From: Prado023 sp963736425
Lineage (GTDB): Bacteria > Actinomycetota > Actinomycetes > S36-B12 > CAIYMF01
Assembly (NCBI GenBank): GCA_963736425.1
Contig: CAVTOX010000013.1
Location: 47,578-111,577 of the forward strand
Reading direction: 5' to 3'
Length of the DNA stretch: 64,000 bases
Shown: one piece after another, positions 1-8,944 of the stretch
How positions within the stretch are numbered: the first letter of the stretch is position 1
Layout: every line of letters starts with the position of its first letter
The notes under the pieces: generated by a model
What the model was told of the DNA's origin: nothing
Seen by the model: only the letters and a program-made list of their open reading frames with translations
Database searches by the model: none
Program-made: the position numbers and the translations under genes

Positions 1-1473
1 CTCGTGGTGAGCAACGTGCTGCTGCTCGACCCCGTCCTGGGCATCCGCGCCACGAGCATCGGAATCCGGCAGGGGCGGGTGGTCGCCGTCGGCAAGGCGG
101 GTAACCCCGACACGATGGACGGCGTCGACGTGGTCGTGGGCAGCGGCACCGCAGTCGTGTCCGGCGAGGGCCTGATCGCCACCCCAGGTGGCATCGACAC
201 CCACGTGCACCTGCTCTCGCCGCGGGTCTGCGAGGCCGAGTTGGCCTCGGGGATGACCACCGTGATCGGCCAGGAGATCGGGCCGTTCTGGGGTGTGGGC
301 GTCGGCTCCGCGTGGATCCTGCGCACCGGCTACGGGGCATTCGACGACTACCCGCTGAACATCGGCCTGCTCGGACGGGGGTCCTCGAGCCGCCGCGACC
401 CCCTGCACGAGGCCCTCGAGGCCGGGGTGTGCGGGTTCAAGGTGCACGAGGACACCGGCGCGCACCTGCGCACCCTCGACACCGCACTGTCCGTTGCCGA
501 GGACTTCGACGTCGCGGTCGCGGTGCACACCGACGGGCTCAACGAGGGCCTGACCGTGGCCGACACCCTGACGGTCCTCGACGGCCGCGCCATCCACGCC
601 TACCACGTCGAGGGCTGCGGCGGCGGGCACACCCCCGACGTGCTCAGCCTCGCCGGCGTCGACCACGTGCTCGCCTCATCGACGAACCCCACCCTGCCCT
701 TCGGTCGCGACGCCGTCGCCGAGCACCACGCGATGATCCGCCACGTGCACGGCCTGCGCGCAGACCTGCCCGGGGATGCCGCACTGGCCGACGAGCGGGT
801 GCGCGCTGCCACCATGGGCGCCGAGAACCTGCTCCACGACCTCGGCGTCATCCCCGTGACCTCCTCCGACGCCCAGGGGATGGGCCGCGCCGGCGAGACC
901 TGGCGACGGACCTTCGGACTGGCCTCCGTGCTGCGCGGCCGCACAACCGAGGACAGGAACGACAACGCCCGGGTCCTCCGCTACCTGGCCAAGCTGACGA
1001 TCAACCCCGCCCGCGTCCACGGACTCGACCCCTACGTCGGCAGCCTCGAGGTGGGCAAGGTCGCCGACATCGTGCTCTGGGAGCCCGCCTTCTTCGGCGC
1101 CAAGCCGTTCCTCGTGCTGAAATCCGGCTTCCCCGCCTGGGGCCTCACCGGTGACCCCAACGCCGCGATCGACGGCGCCCAACCCCGCGTCCTCGACCGC
1201 CAGTTCGGCGGGCACGGGGCGACGGCAGCCGAGCTGTCACTGCTGTTCGTCAACCAGGCCGCATTCGCAGCGGGCACGAGCGCTGTCCCGACCCGCCGGC
1301 AGCTGGCGCCCGTCTCGGGCTGCCGAACCGTGCGGCTCTCGTCGATGGCCCACCACGGAACCATCGGTCCGGTCACAGTCGACCCCCACACCGGCCAGAC
1401 CCGCTTCCGGGGCGAGCTCCTGGAGATGGCCCCCGTCGATCGGGCGCCGCTCCAGCAGCTCTACCACCTGTGA
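1..1473 (+). CDS. ureC: urease alpha subunit-like protein (5' end outside window)
   Basis: Nickel amidohydrolase; canonical UreC is the catalytic subunit that hydrolyses urea to ammonia and carbamate. The visible 490 residues align with UreC from about residue 67 to the C-terminus, so the first 60-70 codons lie upstream of the window and the in-frame GTGs at its left edge are not the start. All metal ligands are present in fragment numbering: the HVH pair (68, 70), the carbamylated Lys in GFKVHED (147), His 176, His 202 and Asp 290 in TSSDAQ. The substrate-binding His 149 and general-acid His 250 are also present. The flap cysteine (Cys319 of Klebsiella UreC) aligns with Val 249. The stretch after GQEIGP differs strongly from the usual urease sequence. 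No beta, gamma or accessory gene follows downstream; the upstream side is not visible. It may be a divergent urease or a urease-like hydrolase of another substrate. Confidence 0.85.
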   Translation, partial: LVVSNVLLLDPVLGIRATSIGIRQGRVVAVGKAGNPDTMDGVDVVVGSGTAVVSGEGLIATPGGIDTHVHLLSPRVCEAELASGMTTVIGQEIGPFWGVGVGSAWILRTGYGAFDDYPLNIGLLGRGSSSRRDPLHEALEAGVCGFKVHEDTGAHLRTLDTALSVAEDFDVAVAVHTDGLNEGLTVADTLTVLDGRAIHAYHVEGCGGGHTPDVLSLAGVDHVLASSTNPTLPFGRDAVAEHHAMIRHVHGLRADLPGDAALADERVRAATMGAENLLHDLGVIPVTSSDAQGMGRAGETWRRTFGLASVLRGRTTEDRNDNARVLRYLAKLTINPARVHGLDPYVGSLEVGKVADIVLWEPAFFGAKPFLVLKSGFPAWGLTGDPNAAIDGAQPRVLDRQFGGHGATAAELSLLFVNQAAFAAGTSAVPTRRQLAPVSGCRTVRLSSMAHHGTIGPVTVDPHTGQTRFRGELLEMAPVDRAPLQQLYHL

Positions 1474-1537
1474 GACGCCGTTCCGTGGGGAACCGGAAGG
1501 TGAACACCTCGCACCCGGTGCCCGGGTTCTGCTGAGC

Positions 1538-2978
1538 TCACGCGTCGATCGGTACGCCGCCGCCCTCGATGTCGGAGCGCTGGACGCGGCCGTCCTTGAT
1601 GGCGGTGAGCAGGGCGCGGAAGTCGTGGCTGTTCTGGTCGGCGTAGGTGCCGGCGAACTCGATCATGGCCTTGTCGAAGGATGCCCCCGACCCGAGGTAC
1701 GCGGCCAGGGCCTTGGGCGCACCGGACCGGGCGTGCGCCCGGGCCAGGGTCCACCCGCAGATCCGGGCGTAGACGTGGAACCCCACCAGGTCCATGGTCT
1801 CCAGGTCCGCGGAGGTCTTCCAGTCCCACATCTGGCGGACGTAGAAGTCGACCAGGTCACCTGTGGGGGTGGTGGCCGTGACCCAGCCCAGCAGGACATC
1901 GCTGGCCGCCTGGATCATCCGCTGGCCCTCCACGACCCGCTGACCGTGCTGCGCGAAGGCGCTGGCCGGGAGCACCGACTCCAGGACCGAGGGCCCGGCC
2001 TGCTTGAGCTGAAGCACCAGGTCGTCGTTGTCGTCGTCGTCGTTGACGAGCAGGGCGATGAAGCACCTGGTGCCCACGCTTCCGACGCCGACCACCTTGC
2101 GGGCGGCACCGACCGTATGGAACCCGCGCATGAGCGCCGCCCGATCCGGGGACAGGGTGGTGGTGTAGTTGGCCAGCACCTGCTCCAGGTAGGCGCTCAC
2201 CGCCACCTCATCGGCGCCCTGGGCCAGGTCCTCGACCGACACGATCTGCGGCGGTTGACTGATCAGGCGCAGCGCACCGTCCGGGCCGACCTGGGTGTAC
2301 CGCGAGACCGCCTTGGCGCTGGTCCTGGCCTGCCCCTTGTCGATCACCTTGCGCATCTTCGCGACCCGGGAGGCATCGACCTCGGTCCCCCACCGGTCCA
2401 GCAGCCCCTGGGCTGTCATCCGGGCGTACCACACGTCCAGTCGGCTCATCGCCGCGAACTGGGCCACCGTGGTGCGGTAGGTCGCGGCGACGGCGCGGAC
2501 GAGCTCGTCCTGCTCCTTGACGGAGAACCCCTTGTGCCGGGCCGCAACCGCGAAGCTGGCGACCAACCGCTGCACATCCCACTCGAACGGCCCGGGCAGA
2601 GTCTCGTCGAAGTCGTTGAGGTCGAAGATCATCGTCCGATCAGGCGAGCCGAAGCCCCCGAAGTTCGCCAGGTGCGCGTCGCCGGTGAGTTGCACCGTCA
2701 GGTCCGTGTGCTCCCGGCTGCCCAGGTCGCAGGCCATGATGGCCGCAGCACCCCGGTAGAACGCGAACTCAGAGGTGGTCATCCGCTCGTAGCGCAGCGG
2801 CACCAGATCGGGCACCCTGCCGACCTCCTGCGCCTGCAGCAGACCCACCGGATCGGGCCTGTCGACCTGCGCGCACCCACGCACCCAGACCGGACCGAGG
2901 GACCCGCTTGCGGGCCTGCCGCCCCACCTCCCACTGCTGCGCCTTCGCACTGAGATTCACGTTGTTCGGGTCAGCCAT
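1538..2978 (-). CDS. DUF2252 family protein (one apparent frameshift)
   Basis: DUF2252 proteins are about 430-480 residues with a kinase-like fold signature; their function is not established. Characteristic blocks are RPDPVGLLQAQ, LVPLRYERM, FAFYRGAA, TGDAHLANFG, FDLNDFDET and a late WTLARAHARSG. I place the start at the ATG preceded by GAGGAGG four bases upstream, giving the N-terminus MADPNNVNLSAKAQQ. That frame runs only to about position 2880; removing one base there joins it to the long frame through VDRPDPVG. An in-frame GAC run encodes the acidic stretch NDDDDNDD and is not a separate repeat element. The gene stands alone, convergent with the urease-like gene (64-bp gap). Confidence 0.85.
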
Positions 2979-3053
2979 GGATCCTCCTCAAGGAGCAGCA
3001 GGGTACTTCCGTGGCCCCGCCCGCGGCCAGCCGCCGCGACAGGCCCGGGTCGC

Positions 3054-4325
3054 TCACTCGAGGATGGCCGCCTTGCCGGTGCCGGCGACCCAGACCTCCC
3101 CGGTCGTCGGATCGACGGCCAGCGTCGACTCGCCCTCGAACGCGATGGGGTCGCCAAACTCACGGGTTCCGGTGTCCAGCGCGCGAACCCCGGACGCCGG
3201 CCCTCCGATCACCGACAGGTAGACCGTCCCCGCCGCGGGGTCGCACGCCCAGCTCCACACCACCATGCCCGGCACGTCCACGGTGTCGACGACCTCGCCG
3301 ACACCGGGATCCACCACGAAGACCGAGCCCCGGACAGCGCCGCCGGCGGGTACTGCGGCCCAGCGGGCACCGGGGCTGACCTGCGTGCGCCCAGCCGGGA
3401 CGATGACCGGCTCGGTCGGGCCGAGCGCGCCCACCGGGACGTCGGGGTCCATCGCGGCATCCGGGTCCGGTGTCCGTGGCGCGCTTCCTGACACGTAGAC
3501 CAGCCCGGTCGTGGGATCGACCACCGGCGCGCCCAGGTAGAACATGCAGTTGGGGCACGGCTGGTCCAACCCGGGCATCACCTGCACGGCCCGCACCACC
3601 TCGCGCCGCGCGCCATCGATCACCAGCATCCGGCCCCGGCCGCCGTTCTCAACGACGAGGACCCGCCCACGGACCGGGTCGAGCGCGAGCCACGCACCCT
3701 CCTCGACATCGACCGGGATCCGGGCCAGGACCTGGCCCGAGGCGCCGTCGACCACCGCCACTCGGGCCGATTCCTCCTCGGTGGACCCCTCCTCCATCAC
3801 CCAGAGCAGGCCGGTCGTCGGGTCGACAGCGATCGCCCACAGGGTCGCGCCGTCCACCTCGATCGTCCGGGTGATCGCGTGCGACGCGGCGTCGATCACC
3901 GTGATCAACTCTCCCTGGGCCCCGCCGCGGGTCGCGTAGAGGACCCCCGCCCACGGGTCGGCTGCGACGCGCGGGGAGTTCCCCGGCAGGCTGACCTCGG
4001 CGACGGTCTCCCGGGTGGCCAGGTCGAGCACCTGCAGGGAGCCGTCCACGTTCACGAACGCCTCGCCGACGACGGGATCGAGCTCGACGCCGGTCACGAA
4101 GCCGTCCGCGATCGGCCAGCTGACCGCCACCTGCGACACTGCCGACCGCGTCTGGTCGACGAGGAGGTCCGCCGGCGCGGGGCGGGTCGGCCCAGGGGTC
4201 GTCGGCGCTGACGGGCTTGCTGACCCCGCGTCGGACGGTGTCGCCGTCCCGTCGCCCTCCCGGCACCCGGCGGCCAGCAACCCCACCGCCACGACCAGCG
4301 CGGCGACGCGCCACACACAGGACAT
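3054..4325 (-). CDS. secreted lipoprotein with YncE-like beta-propeller
   Basis: Predicted 423-residue lipoprotein. The start chosen is the ATG giving MSCVWRVAALVVAVGLL, because it yields a type II signal peptide with lipobox LAAGC; the reading frame extends further upstream without a signal. A Ser/Thr/Pro-rich linker (about residues 25-50) leads to repeated beta-strand blades with the recurrent motif DPTTG or variants (AVDPTTGLLWV, VVDPTTGLVYV, AVDPTTGEVWVAG), typical of YncE/SMP-30-type seven-bladed propellers. It is expected to sit outside the membrane, anchored by lipid; ligand unknown. It is divergent from glgB with about 170 bp between them. A shared promoter region is possible but no convincing elements are visible. 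Confidence 0.7.
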   Translation of the reverse strand: MSCVWRVAALVVAVGLLAAGCREGDGTATPSDAGSASPSAPTTPGPTRPAPADLLVDQTRSAVSQVAVSWPIADGFVTGVELDPVVGEAFVNVDGSLQVLDLATRETVAEVSLPGNSPRVAADPWAGVLYATRGGAQGELITVIDAASHAITRTIEVDGATLWAIAVDPTTGLLWVMEEGSTEEESARVAVVDGASGQVLARIPVDVEEGAWLALDPVRGRVLVVENGGRGRMLVIDGARREVVRAVQVMPGLDQPCPNCMFYLGAPVVDPTTGLVYVSGSAPRTPDPDAAMDPDVPVGALGPTEPVIVPAGRTQVSPGARWAAVPAGGAVRGSVFVVDPGVGEVVDTVDVPGMVVWSWACDPAAGTVYLSVIGGPASGVRALDTGTREFGDPIAFEGESTLAVDPTTGEVWVAGTGKAAILE

Positions 4326-4494
4326 CCGCCTGCCCCAGGCACCTGCTGTCGGCACGCCTCCAGCATGCTCCCGGCAGCCGGCGCGAGGGTAGAGCAGCAG
4401 GTCCCGCGGCGCCTGAGGAGGCGGAAGGGGCGCGGGGTATCTTCGATACGAGGACCGGGCGGGGCGTGCAATGGCTCGAGGACAGGGAGTTCGG

Positions 4495-6390
4495 ATGCGT
4501 GATCCGGTGGGTGGATTGACTGGTCGGGATCTTGACCGATTCCACGGCGGCACTGACACGGCATGCTGGCGGTCCCTGGGCTCACACGTCGTCACGATGC
4601 CTGCTGAGGAGGGAGGCGAGGTCCGGGGGACCCGGTTCGCGGTCTGGGCGCCGAACGCGCAGGAGGTTCGGGTCAAGAGCGACTTCAACTCCTGGGCTGG
4701 CGACTCGATGGCCCTCGTACCCGGCACCGGGGTGTGGGCGGTGTTCGTCGAGGGCGTCGGCGAGGGGGCCCTGTACAAGTACGACGTCCTGGGAGCCGAC
4801 GGTGTGTGGCGGGAGAAGGTCGACCCGATGGCCCGGTTCGCCGAGACGGCCCCCTCGAACGCGTCCATCGTCCACGAGACCCATTACGCCTGGGGCGATG
4901 ACCAGTGGATGGCCGAGCGCCCCACCTTCGCTGCCCAGGAGTCCCCTGTCTCGATCTACGAGGTGCACCTGGGGTCGTGGCGCGCGGGGCTGACCTACCT
5001 GGACCTGGCCGATGCGCTCGTCGAGTACGTGACGTCGATGGGCTACACCCATGTCGAGTTCATGCCGATCACCGAGCATCCCCTGGTGGCCTCGTGGGGG
5101 TACCAGGTGACCGGCTTCTTCGCGCCGCAGTCCCGCCTCGGCCGCCCCGACGAGCTGCGCCACCTCATCGACAGGCTGCATCAGGCCGGCGTCGGAGTGA
5201 TCCTCGACTGGGTCCCGGGGCACTTCCCGAAGGACGACTGGGCGTTGGGTCGCTTCGACGGCACTGCCCTGTACGAGCATCCCGACCACCGGCTGGGTGA
5301 GCACAAGGAGTGGGGCACCTACGTCTTCAACTTCGCGCGCTACGAGGTGCGGTCGTTCCTGGTCTCCAGCGCGCTGTACTGGCTGACCGAGTTCCACTTC
5401 GACGCGCTGCGGGTCGACGCGGTGGCCTCGATGGTGTACCTCGACTACGGCCGGCAGCCCGGCGAGTGGGTCCCGAACACACACGGCGGCAACGAGTACC
5501 TCGAGGCCATCGACTTCCTCAAGCACCTGAACCACACGGTGGCCGACCAGGTGCCCGGCGTGGTGATGATCGCCGAGGAGTCCACCGCGTTCCATGGAGT
5601 CACCCGGCCGCTGTCCGAGGGCGGCCTGGGGTTCGACTTCAAGTGGAACATGGGCTGGATGAACGACACGCTGCGATACCTGGCGCTCGACCCGTTCCAC
5701 CGGCAGTACGACCACCACGACATGACCTTCGCGATGCTCTACCAGTACACCGAGCACTACATCCTGCCGATCAGCCACGACGAGGTCGTCCACGGCAAGG
5801 GGTCGATGGTCAACAAGATCCCGCAGGACCCGTGGCGGCAGTTCGCCACCCTGCGTGCCTACTACGCCTTCATGTGGGCGTTCCCCGGCAAGAAGGTCCT
5901 GTTCATGGGGTGCGACTTCGGGCAGCGCCGCGAGTGGAGTGAGGAGGCCAGCCTGGAGTGGTGGGTGACCGACCTGTCGGACCACCGCGGCCTGCAGCGC
6001 CTGGTCCGGGACCTCAACACCCTGTACCGGTCCCATCCGGCCCTGTACCGGCTCGACAGTGACCCAGCGGGCTTCCGGTGGATCAACAACCACGATGCCG
6101 GCGCCAACACGTTCTCCTGGCTCCGCTTCGACGATCGCGACGAGCAGGTCGCCTGCGTCATCAACTTCTCCCCGCAGCCCTGGACCAGCCACCGCATCGG
6201 GCTGCCCGAGGCCGGCACCTGGACCGAGATCTTCAACTCCGACGACGCGGTCTACGGCGGGACCGCCACGTTCAGCAACTCCGGCCCGGTCATGGCCACC
6301 GCCGACCCCTACGACGACCTCCCGGCCAGCGCCACGATCGTCGTCCCACCCATGGGAGCGGTGTTCCTCACGCGCGAACGGGCGACCTGA
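4495..6390 (+). CDS. glgB: 1,4-alpha-glucan branching enzyme
   Basis: Transfers alpha-1,4 glucan segments to alpha-1,6 branch points during glycogen synthesis. The 631-residue product has the N-terminal CBM48 domain (TRFAVWAPNAQEVRV), a GH13 barrel starting near SIYEVHLGSW, and the three catalytic residues: nucleophile Asp in FDALRVDAVA (about residue 308), Glu in MIAEEST (about 360) and Asp in ISHDEVVHGK (about 428). The start is the ATG six bases after AGGGAG; an upstream in-frame ATG at 4471 has no good ribosome site. It runs towards treY with an 8-bp gap, so transcription from the two sides collides here and no terminator fits between them. It lies in a glucan cluster with glgX and treY. 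Confidence 0.93.
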   Translation: MRDPVGGLTGRDLDRFHGGTDTACWRSLGSHVVTMPAEEGGEVRGTRFAVWAPNAQEVRVKSDFNSWAGDSMALVPGTGVWAVFVEGVGEGALYKYDVLGADGVWREKVDPMARFAETAPSNASIVHETHYAWGDDQWMAERPTFAAQESPVSIYEVHLGSWRAGLTYLDLADALVEYVTSMGYTHVEFMPITEHPLVASWGYQVTGFFAPQSRLGRPDELRHLIDRLHQAGVGVILDWVPGHFPKDDWALGRFDGTALYEHPDHRLGEHKEWGTYVFNFARYEVRSFLVSSALYWLTEFHFDALRVDAVASMVYLDYGRQPGEWVPNTHGGNEYLEAIDFLKHLNHTVADQVPGVVMIAEESTAFHGVTRPLSEGGLGFDFKWNMGWMNDTLRYLALDPFHRQYDHHDMTFAMLYQYTEHYILPISHDEVVHGKGSMVNKIPQDPWRQFATLRAYYAFMWAFPGKKVLFMGCDFGQRREWSEEASLEWWVTDLSDHRGLQRLVRDLNTLYRSHPALYRLDSDPAGFRWINNHDAGANTFSWLRFDDRDEQVACVINFSPQPWTSHRIGLPEAGTWTEIFNSDDAVYGGTATFSNSGPVMATADPYDDLPASATIVVPPMGAVFLTRERAT

Positions 6391-6398
6391 CGCAGTCG

Positions 6399-8921
6399 CT
6401 ACCCCACTCCCCGGGCTGACTCGTCGATCCTCGCGAGCAGTGCCACGGGGCGCGTTGCCAGCATCGGGGCCAGAGCCTGGGGTCCGCCGTCGAGCGGCGC
6501 CGCAGCGGGCCCGTCCAGGACGTTGCGCCACACGCCCTCGGGCAGGACGACCGTGTGCTCGCGCCAGCCACCCGAACGGGTCAGGGAGGCGGTGAGCCGA
6601 CTCACGAGGGTGATCGCCCGGGGCTGGTGCTCCTCGGTCCGGGCGAACGCCACGGCGTGGGCGGTGGAGGTGGGCAGGGGCAGGTAGCCGGCGCCCCCGC
6701 CGACGAAGGCGCCCGGGATCGCCCGGCGCAGGCGCAACGCAGCGGCGGTGAGCGCGAGCTTCTCGTCGGCCAGACCCCGCGCGTCCGCCCCGGCATCCAG
6801 CCGGCGCAGGCGCTCGGCCAGAGCGCTGGTGTCGACTGGGCCGCGGTTGTCGGGGTCGACCAGGGCGATCACCTGCGACTCGGTTCCCTGGTAGACGTCG
6901 GCCACACCCGGCAGCGTCAGCTGCACCAGCTTGGTCCCGAGGACGGCGGCCCGCACCGCGGGGGCCACGCGGGCAACCCACCCGTCGAAGGCCTGCGCCA
7001 CCTCCGGGTCGGTGACCACGTGGGTGACGAAATCGGTGAGCGCATCCTCCGCGGCATCGTCCGGCAAGGACCATGAGGTCCAGGTCTTGGCCTCCCTGCT
7101 GGCCTTGACCATGTAGGCCGCCAACCGTCCGGCACCGATCGGACCATCCTCGGTCCAGGTCCCGGCCACGGTCTGCCACAGCAGGTTCTCGGTCCGGCCA
7201 TCGACACCAGGGGGGCGTCGCCCGGCGGTGAGTTGCTGCAGCCTGCCGACCAGCTCGCCCCATTCCTGGGCGTACTGGCTGAGGACGCCCAGGCGTGCCC
7301 GGACGTCCTCCCCGCGCTTCGTGTCGTGGGTCGACCCGGCGGTCATCGTGGTCGGGATCGAGCTCGAGGCGTACTGGGCCCACGCGTGCAGCGCGTCGGG
7401 CGTGATCGCGAAGCGCTGCGGGGCTCCGCCGACCTCGCACAGGCTGGTCAGGTGCGTCCACCGGTAGAACGCGGTGTCCTCGACCCCCTTGGCCATGACA
7501 GCGCCGGTGACCTGCTGGAATCGGACGACGAGCTCGGCCCGTTCCGTCGGCGTCTGCATTGCGATGCCGATCTGCCGGCCCAGGAGCAGGTCCACGACCA
7601 CCTGCAGTGTGTCGTGCCGTCGAGGATCCAGCACGGCCCGGGCCCGCTGGGCAGTCGCGGCCATGACGTCCTCGCTGATCCGGCTCGGCGCCTCGCCCGG
7701 GACGACGTAGGCCCGATAGCGGTCGAGTTCCACGAGGAGCGCCACCACGCACTCCTGCAGCGACGCCCGGGCGTGCTCGCGAAGCCGCTCGTCGGACTGA
7801 CAGATGTCGGCCAGCAGGGAGGTCAGCCGCTCCACCTCCGCCTGCAGCAGGGTCGTGACGATCTCGCGCTTCGCCTGCGTGACCATGTCCGGCAGGTCGC
7901 CGCGCACGTCCCCGGTGAGCTTCTCCATGAGGGCGCCCAGGGGCCGGTCCCCAGCAGGGTCCACGAACAGCGACTGGACCCGCCACAGGGCGTCGTAGCC
8001 GGTCGTCCCGGCGACCTGCCACTCGGGCGGGATCTGTTCGTCGGCCTCGAGGATCTTCTCGGCCACGACCCACGCCCCACCGGTCGCGCGGGCCAGGCGG
8101 GCGAAGTACTGGCGAGGGTCGGCCAGGCCGTCGGGGTGGTCGATCCGGAACCCGTCGATGTGCCCGGCGCGGACCAGCTCGAGCAGCAGTCCGTGCGTGG
8201 CGTCGAACACGTCGTCGTCCTCGACACGGATCGCAATCAGCGCTCTCACGTCGAAGAACCTGCGGTAGTTCAACTCGGTGTCCGCGGTGTGCCAGTGCGC
8301 CAGCCGGTAGTGCTGGCGGTCCACCAGCTCGGCCAGGGGCAGGTCCTCGGTGCCGGGGAGCACCGGCAGCACATGGTCGTAGTACCGAAGGACGGGCCGG
8401 GGCCGGTCACCGTGGCCCGGGATGGCGATCCTGTCCAGTGCCAGCTGCCCGGCCCCGAGGATCTCCTCGATCGTCGCACCGAGGATGGGCATCAGGACGC
8501 GGCCGTTGGCAGCGGCCCAGTCGACGTCGAACCACGAGGCGAACGGCGAGTCCCGACCCTCGGCCAGGACTGACCAGAACGCCCGGTTGTGGTACTCGGG
8601 AGTCGGGATGGCCATGTGGTTGGGGACCACGTCCACGATGATGCCCAGGCCCCGGGCGTGTGCGGCGTCCGCCAGCCGCTCGAATGCCGCCCGCCCACCC
8701 AGGACCTCGCTGAGGTGGAGGTGGTCGACCACGTCATAGCCATGCGTGGATCCCGGCGCGGCCTGCAGGATCGGCGACAGGTACAGGTCGGTGACCCCCA
8801 GGGCCACGTAGTAGTCCAGCCGCGACCGGACGTCGTCGAAGGACAGGTCCGGTCCGAGTTGGAGCCGGTAGGTCGATACCGGTACACGATGCCTGGCGCC
8901 GTGGAGGGCGCGCTCAGCCAT
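6399..8921 (-). CDS. treY: maltooligosyltrehalose synthase
   Basis: Intramolecular transglycosylase that converts the reducing end of maltodextrins to a terminal trehalose unit. The 840-residue product has the TreY opening VSTYRLQLGPDLSFDD, the LYLSPILQAAPGSTHGYDV block, nucleophile Asp in GFRIDHPDG (about residue 259), acid/base Glu in VVAEKIL and the third catalytic Asp in STHDTKRGEDVR. Length matches the family. It follows glgX by 23 bp on the same strand and is probably cotranscribed: GlgX debranches glycogen and supplies linear chains. The usual third partner, TreZ, is not in this window; the neighbouring GH13 gene on the other side is clearly GlgB. Confidence 0.93.
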   Translation of the reverse strand: MAERALHGARHRVPVSTYRLQLGPDLSFDDVRSRLDYYVALGVTDLYLSPILQAAPGSTHGYDVVDHLHLSEVLGGRAAFERLADAAHARGLGIIVDVVPNHMAIPTPEYHNRAFWSVLAEGRDSPFASWFDVDWAAANGRVLMPILGATIEEILGAGQLALDRIAIPGHGDRPRPVLRYYDHVLPVLPGTEDLPLAELVDRQHYRLAHWHTADTELNYRRFFDVRALIAIRVEDDDVFDATHGLLLELVRAGHIDGFRIDHPDGLADPRQYFARLARATGGAWVVAEKILEADEQIPPEWQVAGTTGYDALWRVQSLFVDPAGDRPLGALMEKLTGDVRGDLPDMVTQAKREIVTTLLQAEVERLTSLLADICQSDERLREHARASLQECVVALLVELDRYRAYVVPGEAPSRISEDVMAATAQRARAVLDPRRHDTLQVVVDLLLGRQIGIAMQTPTERAELVVRFQQVTGAVMAKGVEDTAFYRWTHLTSLCEVGGAPQRFAITPDALHAWAQYASSSIPTTMTAGSTHDTKRGEDVRARLGVLSQYAQEWGELVGRLQQLTAGRRPPGVDGRTENLLWQTVAGTWTEDGPIGAGRLAAYMVKASREAKTWTSWSLPDDAAEDALTDFVTHVVTDPEVAQAFDGWVARVAPAVRAAVLGTKLVQLTLPGVADVYQGTESQVIALVDPDNRGPVDTSALAERLRRLDAGADARGLADEKLALTAAALRLRRAIPGAFVGGGAGYLPLPTSTAHAVAFARTEEHQPRAITLVSRLTASLTRSGGWREHTVVLPEGVWRNVLDGPAAAPLDGGPQALAPMLATRPVALLARIDESARGVG

Positions 8922-8944
8922 GGATCACCGCGTCCATCGACGGA

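Noticed and set aside
2020..2046. GTC/GAC trinucleotide run
   Set aside because: In frame within the DUF2252 gene and encodes an acidic stretch; no sign of an independent repeat element.
4582..8073. Minus-strand open frame running through glgB into treY
   Set aside because: Shadow frame; glgB on the plus strand and treY in another minus frame account for the region.
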